This document shows, piece by piece, positions 58,895 to 64,000 of a DNA stretch of 64,000 nucleotides (the stretch's first letter is position 1; each line of letters starts with the position of its first letter). The DNA is from Neisseria meningitidis (lineage in GTDB: Bacteria; Pseudomonadota; Gammaproteobacteria; Burkholderiales; Neisseriaceae), in assembly GCF_900638555.1 (NCBI RefSeq), contig NZ_LR134525.1:310001-374000 (forward strand). Direction: 5' to 3'. The notes beneath the pieces were generated by a model. It was not told the origin of the DNA and searched no databases. It saw only the letters and a program-made list of their open reading frames with translations. The translations under genes were made by a program, and so were the position numbers.

Positions 58895-59332
58895 TCAGGA
58901 AAACTGCGCCGCGCCACGGTTTGCCAAATCGTCGGCGCGTTCGTTTTCCGCGTGTCCCGCGTGTCCTTTCACCCAAGTCCAGCTGACTTGGTGCCGTCCG
59001 ACCAGCGCGTCGAGTTCTTTCCACAAGTCGTCGTTTTTGACGGGCTGTTTGGCGGCGGTTTTCCAGCCGTTGCGCTTCCAACCGTGTATCCAGTTTTCCA
59101 TGCCGTTTTTGACGTATTGCGAGTCGGTGCAGATGATGACGGTGCAGCGGCGTTTGAGCGATTTCAGTCCTTCGATGACGGCGGTCAGTTCCATACGGTT
59201 GTTGGTGGTTTGCGCTTCGCCGCCGAAAAGTTCTTTTTCGTGGCTGCCGTAGCGCATTAATACGCCCCAGCCGCCCGCGCCGGGATTGCCTTTGCACGCG
59301 CCGTCGGTGTAAAGGTAAACGGTTTGGTCCAT
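58895..59332 (-). CDS. rnhA: Ribonuclease HI
   Basis: Removes RNA from RNA-DNA hybrids. 145 residues with the acidic catalytic set: [16 protein letters not shown] (Asp near 9), [12 protein letters not shown] (Glu near 47), [10 protein letters not shown] (Asp near 69) and [14 protein letters not shown] (Asp near 132), plus the basic protrusion with W-rich [12 protein letters not shown]. It is divergent from tehB. Confidence 0.96.
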   Translation of the reverse strand: MDQTVYLYTDGACKGNPGAGGWGVLMRYGSHEKELFGGEAQTTNNRMELTAVIEGLKSLKRRCTVIICTDSQYVKNGMENWIHGWKRNGWKTAAKQPVKNDDLWKELDALVGRHQVSWTWVKGHAGHAENERADDLANRGAAQFS

Positions 59333-59417
59333 TATTGTGCCTTTGTGTGGTGTCCGGCGTGATTATAAGCGGTTTGTGCGCCGTGCCGTCTGAAAGATTG
59401 CGGCGGATTAAAATAGG

Positions 59418-59424
59418 CATATAA
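59418..59424 (+). promoter_or_regulatory. Candidate -10 for tehB
   Basis: TATAATG lies about 40 bases before the tehB start in the 130-base divergent gap with rnhA. A matching ATTATA near 59361 could serve the other strand. A single uptake word lies between. Confidence 0.45.
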
Positions 59425-59460
59425 TGTGCAACTTTATTTTTGAATATGAAGGAGTGGATA

Positions 59461-60315
59461 GTGGGTCAAAGCGGCGAGTTGTTTTGTTTCGGACAGATGC
59501 CCGTATGGAAGGCGGAAAACCTGCCGGAAGTTTTGTTGTCGGGCTATTCGTCTGAGGAAGGGGAGTGGGTCTGCCTGAATGTGTTGCAGGGCGATGTCGA
59601 AGTCCGCACGCAGGACGGGGCGGCGGAGGTTTGGTCGGCAGAAAGCGGCGATTGCGTGTTTGCGCCGCAGCAGGTGTTTTCGGTCAAACCGAAAACGGAC
59701 GATGCCGAAATCCGTTTGTCGCTGTATTGCGCGGCGGCAGACTATTTTCACAAAAAATACGGGATGAGTGCCACGCATTCTGCGGTCGCGGCGGCACAGG
59801 ATACCGTACCGGCGGGCAGGGCGTTGGATATGGGCTGCGGACAGGGGCGCAACGCGCTGTTTCTCGGTTTGAAGGGGTTTGAAGTTACTGCAGTCGATCA
59901 CAATCCCGCCGCCTTGGCAAACGTGGCGGAGCTGGCAGAGGCGGAGAGTTTGAACGTCCGCACGCTGGAATATGATTTGAACGCCGCCGCCTTGCAGGGC
60001 GAGTTTGATTATATTGTGGCAACAGTGGTGCTGATGTTCCTGATGCCGCAGCGCGTGCCTGAAGTGATTGCCGATATGCAGGCGCATACGGCGGTGGGCG
60101 GGTACAACTTAATCGTATCGGCAATGGATACGGCGGATTTCCCCTGCCCGATGCCGTTCCCCTTCAAATTTAAAGAGGGCGAGCTGAAGGATTATTATCG
60201 GGATTGGGAGCTGGTCGAATATAAAGAAGAATTGGGCGCGATGCACGCCAAAGACGAAAACGGCAATCCGATACGGTTTAAATTTGTAACCATGCTGGCG
60301 AAAAAGCCTGAATAA
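59461..60315 (+). CDS. tehB: TehB-like SAM-dependent methyltransferase with N-terminal cupin-like domain
   Basis: The GTG at 59461 is preferred: AAGGAG lies six bases before it, and the product begins MGQSGELFCFGQMPVWKAENLP. An in-frame upstream TTG/ATG would overlap the ribosome site. 284 residues: a ~90-residue beta-rich domain (VLQGDVEVRTQDGAAEVW), then a class I methyltransferase with DMGCGQGRNALFLGLKG near 122 and VTAVDHNPAAL. TehB proteins are linked to tellurite resistance; the natural substrate is uncertain. Confidence 0.9.
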   Translation: MGQSGELFCFGQMPVWKAENLPEVLLSGYSSEEGEWVCLNVLQGDVEVRTQDGAAEVWSAESGDCVFAPQQVFSVKPKTDDAEIRLSLYCAAADYFHKKYGMSATHSAVAAAQDTVPAGRALDMGCGQGRNALFLGLKGFEVTAVDHNPAALANVAELAEAESLNVRTLEYDLNAAALQGEFDYIVATVVLMFLMPQRVPEVIADMQAHTAVGGYNLIVSAMDTADFPCPMPFPFKFKEGELKDYYRDWELVEYKEELGAMHAKDENGNPIRFKFVTMLAKKPE

Positions 60316-60320
60316 TCCTC

Positions 60321-60360
60321 AAAAATGCCGTCTGAACATTTTGTTTCAGACGGCATTTTT
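60321..60360. terminator. DUS bidirectional terminator between tehB and thiD
   Basis: AAAAATGCCGTCTGAA and TTTCAGACGGCATTTTT form a stem with A/T runs on both sides between convergent genes. Confidence 0.88.
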
Positions 60361-60364
60361 ACGG

Positions 60365-61171
60365 TTAGTCCCGATAGGCCCAATGATTGACCGGGCCGTG
60401 TCCCGCGCCGATTTCCAAAGGGCTTGAGATTGCCGCCGTGATGTAGGCCTTGGCAGTCTGTACGGCTTCGCAAACGTCTAAGCCTTTTGCCAACTCGGCG
60501 GTAATGCAGGCGGAAAACGTGCAGCCCGTGCCGTGCGTGTGGGCGGTCGGAAAGCGCGGGCTGTCCAATTCCAGCGTTTCGTTTTGCGTAAACAGCCAAT
60601 CCGTGCAGCGTCCGCTGCTGCTGCCATTCAAATGTCCGCCTTTGATGACGACATTTTTGACACCGTAATCAAGCAGGATTTTTGCCGCACGTTCCGCATC
60701 TTTACGGTTTTCGATATGCACGCCGGTCAGGGCTTCCGCCTCGGGCAGGTTGGGGGTCAATACATCCGTATCGGGAAGCAGCAGGCGCGTCAGTGCCGCA
60801 ACGGCGGAATCCTGCAACAGCGGCGCACCGCCTTTGGCAATCATCACAGGGTCGAGTACGCGCCTGCCGAAGTCGCAGTGTTTCAGCTTGTCGGCAACGC
60901 ATTCGATGATTTCCGCCGTGCCGAGCATTCCTATTTTGTAGGCGCGGATGTCAAAGTCTTCCCTGATTGCTTGGATTTGTGCGGTGATGGTTTCGGTCGG
61001 GACGAGATGAACCGCCGACACGCCCAAGGTATTTTGTGCGGTAACGGCGGTGATGACGCACGTTCCGAACACGCCGCGCATCTGAAACGTTTTCAAATCC
61101 GCCTGAATGCCCGCACCGCCGCCCGAATCCGAACCGGCGATGGTAAGCGTTTGCACAAAAGAGCTTTTCAT
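60365..61171 (-). CDS. thiD: Hydroxymethylpyrimidine/phosphomethylpyrimidine kinase
   Basis: Thiamine pathway kinase that phosphorylates HMP and then HMP-P. 268 residues: TIAGSDSGGGAGIQADLKTF at the start binds substrate; TPNLPEAEALTG near 138, NVVIKGGHLNG near 175 and HGTGCTFSACITAELAKG near 205 hold the ribokinase-fold phosphate site. GGAGGAAC precedes the ATG. Confidence 0.95.
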   Translation of the reverse strand: MKSSFVQTLTIAGSDSGGGAGIQADLKTFQMRGVFGTCVITAVTAQNTLGVSAVHLVPTETITAQIQAIREDFDIRAYKIGMLGTAEIIECVADKLKHCDFGRRVLDPVMIAKGGAPLLQDSAVAALTRLLLPDTDVLTPNLPEAEALTGVHIENRKDAERAAKILLDYGVKNVVIKGGHLNGSSSGRCTDWLFTQNETLELDSPRFPTAHTHGTGCTFSACITAELAKGLDVCEAVQTAKAYITAAISSPLEIGAGHGPVNHWAYRD

Positions 61172-61321
61172 TTGTTCCTCCTTAATATTGTGTCCGATAA
61201 AAAGGGCTAATGCCTGTAAAAAAGCACGGCGATGCCGTCTGAAAACCGCAGCGCGGGGGTTTGTGGTGCATTATATGCCGTATTGCAGGACAAGGCACAG
61301 GGCAGGGCGGCGGGGTGCATC

Positions 61322-61368
61322 GTAGCAACTGTATTTTTGCCCGACGGGGTGAAAAATACAGTTGCTAC
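61322..61368. repeat. Perfect 17-bp inverted repeat
   Basis: GTAGCAACTGTATTTTT and AAAAATACAGTTGCTAC flank a 13-base loop (GCCCGACGGGGTG). It lies 150 bases upstream of thiD in a gene-free region. It is unlike dRS3 or Correia ends. The T-runs are inside the stem, so it is a poor terminator. Origin unknown. Confidence 0.7.
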
Positions 61369-61439
61369 ACCCACTGATAATGAAAAAAGAGAGCAATGCC
61401 GTCTGAACCGCGTGTTGCGGCGAGCATAAACCGGCACGC

Positions 61440-62150
61440 TTTATTCGTCATTTCCACAAAAACAGAAACCTAAAATTCCGTCATTCCTACGAAAGCGGGA
61501 ATCCAGTGTGTTCGGTTTCAGTTGTTTTTGGGTTTCGGGTGATTTCCAAATCATCATTCCCGCGCAGGCGGGAATCTAGCCCTTGGGGCAGCGGCAATAT
61601 TTATAAAGCCGTCTGAAAATTCAGAAGTTCTAGATTCCCGTTTTCACGGGAATGACGAAGGGTTGTGGGAATGACGAAGTTTCAGACGGCATCGCCCCGC
61701 CCCGTCATTCCCGCATAAGCGGGAATCCAAACCATTGGGCAGAGCAGCCTTAAAGGTTATAAAAGACTCGTCATTCCCACGAAAGTGGGAATCCAGACCT
61801 GTCGGCACGGAAACTTATCGGATAAAACGGTTTCTTCAACCCTACGCTCTAGATTCCCGCTTTTGCGGGAATGACGAAGTTTCAGACGGCATCAAATGCT
61901 TTGTCAGGCTTCAGACAGCATCGTCCACCCTCTGCCGTCCTTCCCGCGCAGGCGGGAATCCAATGTGTTCGGTTTCGGTTGTTTTTGGGTTTCGGGTAAT
62001 TTCCAAATCGTCATTCCCACGAAAGTGGGAATCCAGACCATTGGGCGGCGGAAATATTCAAAAGTCGTCTGAAAATTCAGAGGTTCTAGATTCCCGTTTT
62101 CACGGGAATGACGAAGGGTTGTGGGAATGACGAAGTTTTAGACGGCATTG
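61440..62150. repeat. dRS3/NIME array between thiD and tRNA-Glu
   Basis: Around eleven dRS3 copies with the cassettes TTCGGTTTCAGTTGTTTTTGGG (61509 and 61970), GGCACGGAAACTTATCGG (61805 and again at 62338) and TTCTAGATTCCCG types. No gene is seen in 61172-62472. Confidence 0.85.
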
Positions 62151-62166
62151 AATACTTTGATGCTTT

Positions 62167-62279
62167 GGTGGGCTGAAGCCCACCCTACAATATAGAGAAA
62201 ATGCCGCCAAACGGTATGGAAGCGGAAACAATGGTGGGGCTGGCTTCAGAAACAATGGTAGGGTGGGCTTCAGCCCACC
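62167..62279. repeat. 113-bp element with 22-bp terminal inverted repeats
   Basis: GGTGGGCTGAAGCCCACC, extended by CTAC, at 62167-62188 is matched by GTAG plus GGTGGGCTTCAGCCCACC at 62258-62279. Each end is itself a hairpin (GGTGGGCT/AGCCCACC). The middle has ACAATGGTGGGGCTGG and ACAATGGTAGGGTGGG direct repeats. It looks like a small non-autonomous (MITE/REP) element. Confidence 0.65.
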
Positions 62280-62436
62280 GCTTTAGACGGCATCCGCGCA
62301 CCGTCATTCCCGCGCAGGCGGGAATCCAGCCTTGTCGGCACGGAAACTTATCGGATAAAACGGTTTCTTCAACCCTACGCTCTAGATTCCCGTTTTCACG
62401 GGAATGACGAAGAGTGTGAGAATGACGGTTCATAAA

Positions 62437-62468
62437 TAAAAAAACCTGCTTAAAACAAGCAGGTTTTT
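62437..62468 (-). terminator. Terminator of tRNA-Glu
   Basis: AAAACCTGCTT and AAGCAGGTTTT pair across a short AAAAC loop with T-runs on the minus-strand exit side (plus-strand A7). It lies five bases past the tRNA 3' end. Confidence 0.85.
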
Positions 62469-62472
62469 GAAT

Positions 62473-62548
62473 TGGCACGCCCACGGGGATTCGAACCCCG
62501 GTTGCCGCCGTGAAAGGGCAGTGTCCTAGGCCTCTAGACGATGGGCGC
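62473..62548 (-). tRNA. tRNA-Glu (anticodon TTC)
   Basis: On the minus strand it reads GCGCCCATCGTCTAGAGG..., with anticodon loop CTTTCAC (TTC), T-arm CCGGGGTTCGAATCCCCG minus one edge, acceptor 3' strand TGGGCGT and an encoded CCA. The G1-U72 wobble in the acceptor is unusual but the rest matches bacterial tRNA-Glu closely. 76 bases including CCA. Confidence 0.95.
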
Positions 62549-62661
62549 GTGGGAATGGGCATTATACATACTTCTAGAAATTTAGCAATACGATGCCGTC
62601 TGAAACTTCGTCATTCCCGCGAAAGCGGGAATCTAGAATCTCCAAGTTTTCAGACAACCTT

Positions 62662-63739
62662 GGATTCGGATTTCAAGTGCAACACTAGTGTATTAGTGGT
62701 TGGAACAGATTCAAGAATAAAACACTTGGCGTTTCGTAGCCAAGTGTTTTTCTTGGTCGGTGGTTCAACTCATCTTGAACCCTGCGTATCTCCCGATCAC
62801 TGATGTTACGGAAATCGGTTTGTTTGGGGAAGTATTGCCGGATGAGTCCGTTGGTGTTCTCATTCAGCCCTTTCTCCCAAGAATGGTAAGGGCGACAAAA
62901 ATAAGTCTCCGCTTTCAATGCTTTGGTTATTTTGGTGTGTTGGTAGAACTCTTTGCCGTTATCCATGGTGATGGTGTGCACCCTGTCTTTATGTGCCTTT
63001 AATGTCCTAACAGCTGCCCGGGCAGTGTCTTCGGCTTTGAGGCTATCCAATTTGCAGATGATGGTGTAGCGGGTAACGCGTTCGACCAAGGTCAATAATG
63101 CGCTTTTCTGTCCTTTGCCGACAATGGTGTCGGCTTCCCAATCGCCGATACGGGATTTTTGGTCGACGATAGCGGGTCGGTTTTCTATGCCGACACGGTT
63201 GGGTACTTTGCCTCTGGTCCATGTGCTGCCGTAGCGTTTGCGGTAGGGTTTGCTGCATATTCTGAGATGTTGCCACAACGTGCTGCCGTTGCTTTTGTCT
63301 TGGCGAAGGTAGCGGTAAATGGTGCTGTGGTGGAGCGTGATCTGGTGGTGTTTGCGCAGGTAGGCGCATACTTGTTCGGGACTGAGTTTGCGGCGGATAA
63401 GGGTGTCGATGTGCTGAATCAGCTGCGAATCGAGCTTATAGGGTTGTCGCTTACGCTGTTTGATAGTCCGGCTTTGCCGCTGGGCTTTTTCGGCGCTGTA
63501 TTGCTGCCCTTGGGTGCGGTGCCGTCTGATTTCGCGGCTGATGGTGCTTTTGTGGCGGTTAAGCTGTTTGGCGATTTCGGTGACGGTGCAGTGGCGGAAC
63601 AGGTATTGGATGTGGTATCGTTCGCCTTGGGTCAGTTGCGTGTAGCTCATGGCAATCTTTCTTGCAGGAAAGGCCGTATGCTACCGCATACTGGCCTTTT
63701 TCTGTTAGGGAAAGTTGCACTTCAAATGCGAATCCGCCG
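62662..63739 (-). mobile_element. IS30-family insertion sequence (IS1655-like)
   Basis: About 1078 bp. The ends GGATTCGGATTTCAAGTGC (left) and the complement GGATTCGCATTTGAAGTGC (right) match except two bases. ACCTT at 62657-62661 and 63740-63744 may be the target duplication, because removing the element restores the NIME sequence CAACCTTTGAATATTGCC. One intact transposase gene is inside. Confidence 0.85.
62685..63650 (-). CDS. IS30-family transposase
   Basis: 321 residues. N-terminal helix-turn-helix (GERYHIQYLFRHCTVTEIAKQLNRHKSTISREIRRH), then a DDE core: GDWEADTIVG (Asp near 172), HTITMDNGKEFYQH (Asp near 233) and PYHSWEKGLNENTNGLIRQYFPK (Glu near 268), the IS30 spacing. Full length, so the element may be active. 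ATG is at 63650 with AAAGATTGCC before it. Confidence 0.95.
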   Translation of the reverse strand: MSYTQLTQGERYHIQYLFRHCTVTEIAKQLNRHKSTISREIRRHRTQGQQYSAEKAQRQSRTIKQRKRQPYKLDSQLIQHIDTLIRRKLSPEQVCAYLRKHHQITLHHSTIYRYLRQDKSNGSTLWQHLRICSKPYRKRYGSTWTRGKVPNRVGIENRPAIVDQKSRIGDWEADTIVGKGQKSALLTLVERVTRYTIICKLDSLKAEDTARAAVRTLKAHKDRVHTITMDNGKEFYQHTKITKALKAETYFCRPYHSWEKGLNENTNGLIRQYFPKQTDFRNISDREIRRVQDELNHRPRKTLGYETPSVLFLNLFQPLIH

Positions 63740-63744
63740 ACCTT

Positions 63745-63953
63745 TGAATATTGCCGCTGTCCAATGGTTTGGATTCCCGCCTGTGCGGGAATGACGATTT
63801 GGAAATTACCCGAAACCCAAAAACAACTGAAACCGAACAGACCGGATTCCCGCCTGCGCGGGAATAACGGTGGGGGACGATGCCGTCTGAAGCCCACCTA
63901 CCATTATTCCGCTTCCATACCGCTTGGCGGCAATGTGTCCGGAATGGGGCGGT
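63745..63953. repeat. NIME remainder and a DUS between IS1655 and the last gene
   Basis: TTTGAATATTGCCGCTG with two dRS3 copies (63772 and 63844), then ATGCCGTCTGAAGCCC. Part of the GGTGGGC/GCCCACC element (AGCCCACCTACCATTATTCC) is also seen near 63892, without its partner. No gene is visible. Confidence 0.65.
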
Positions 63954-64000
63954 TTATCCGAAAAAGCCCATTTTGACTTGGATGAGTTTTTCCAGTTCGT
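63954..64000 (-). CDS. C-terminus of an unidentified protein
   Basis: On the minus strand the frame reads ELEKLIQVKMGFFG and a TAA stop at 63954. Only 15 codons are in the window; too little to name the product. A DUS lies just after the stop. Confidence 0.5.
   Translation of the reverse strand, partial: ELEKLIQVKMGFFG

Noticed and set aside
58767..59420. 217-codon minus-strand frame overlapping rnhA
   Set aside because: Arg/His-rich shadow in another frame of rnhA plus repeat DNA.
61735..62130. 131-codon frame in the dRS3 array
   Set aside because: It encodes only translated dRS3 units (SFPRKWESR repeats), a common false ORF in Neisseria.
63159..63794. 211-codon plus-strand frame opposite the IS transposase
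   Set aside because: Shadow of the IS30-family transposase gene.

Overview
The window is chromosomal DNA of a pathogenic Neisseria, most likely N. meningitidis. It has DNA uptake sequences (GCCGTCTGAA) as inverted pairs after many genes, dRS3/NIME arrays, Correia elements, a phase-variable opa gene with CTCTT repeats, an IS1655-type element and the aniA-norB denitrification pair. About two thirds of the window is one Mu-like prophage lying between norB and a glutathione peroxidase gene.

Left host region (1-15.9 kb): rimP-nusA-infB runs on the minus strand (infB is cut by the window edge). Then come serC, the lipid A phosphoethanolamine transferase gene eptA/lptA, a YdjA-type nitroreductase, and an opa gene whose 12 CTCTT repeats put it out of frame. 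A 1.4-kb dRS3/NIME array follows. Next are a NirV-like secreted protein, the copper nitrite reductase aniA and the divergently transcribed nitric oxide reductase norB, sharing a control region with an FNR-type site.

Prophage (about 15.9-55.2 kb): the order is that of phage Mu. It runs: repressor, operator array, Ner, transposase A, ATPase B, small early genes, DUF3164, HU, GemA and Mor; then amidase and spanins; packaging and head genes; sheath and tube; tape measure; baseplate; fibre; and finally a Com-like gene and a D12-class adenine methyltransferase where Mu has com-mom. Several cargo-like insertions interrupt the operons: a lipoprotein gene, a DUF1508 gene on the minus strand, a 64-residue minus-strand gene, and an AT-rich XRE/ImmA-like cassette bounded by terminators. 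Frameshifts appear in an early gene, the tape measure gene, the gp47 baseplate gene and com. If they are real, the prophage cannot build a normal tail. The tail chaperone gene has a canonical -1 programmed frameshift heptamer, so that frame change is probably functional. A strongly folded, apparently four-way RNA lies between the gp30 and gp31 genes.

Right host region (55.2-64 kb): gpxA, an S66 LD-carboxypeptidase-like protein, a HIT protein, a 156-bp Correia element, a repeat-rich stretch, rnhA, tehB, thiD, another repeat stretch with two unusual inverted-repeat elements, a tRNA-Glu(TTC), an IS30-family element inserted in a NIME, and the last codons of a minus-strand gene.

All assignments come from reading the sequence and from family knowledge. 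No database search was run.
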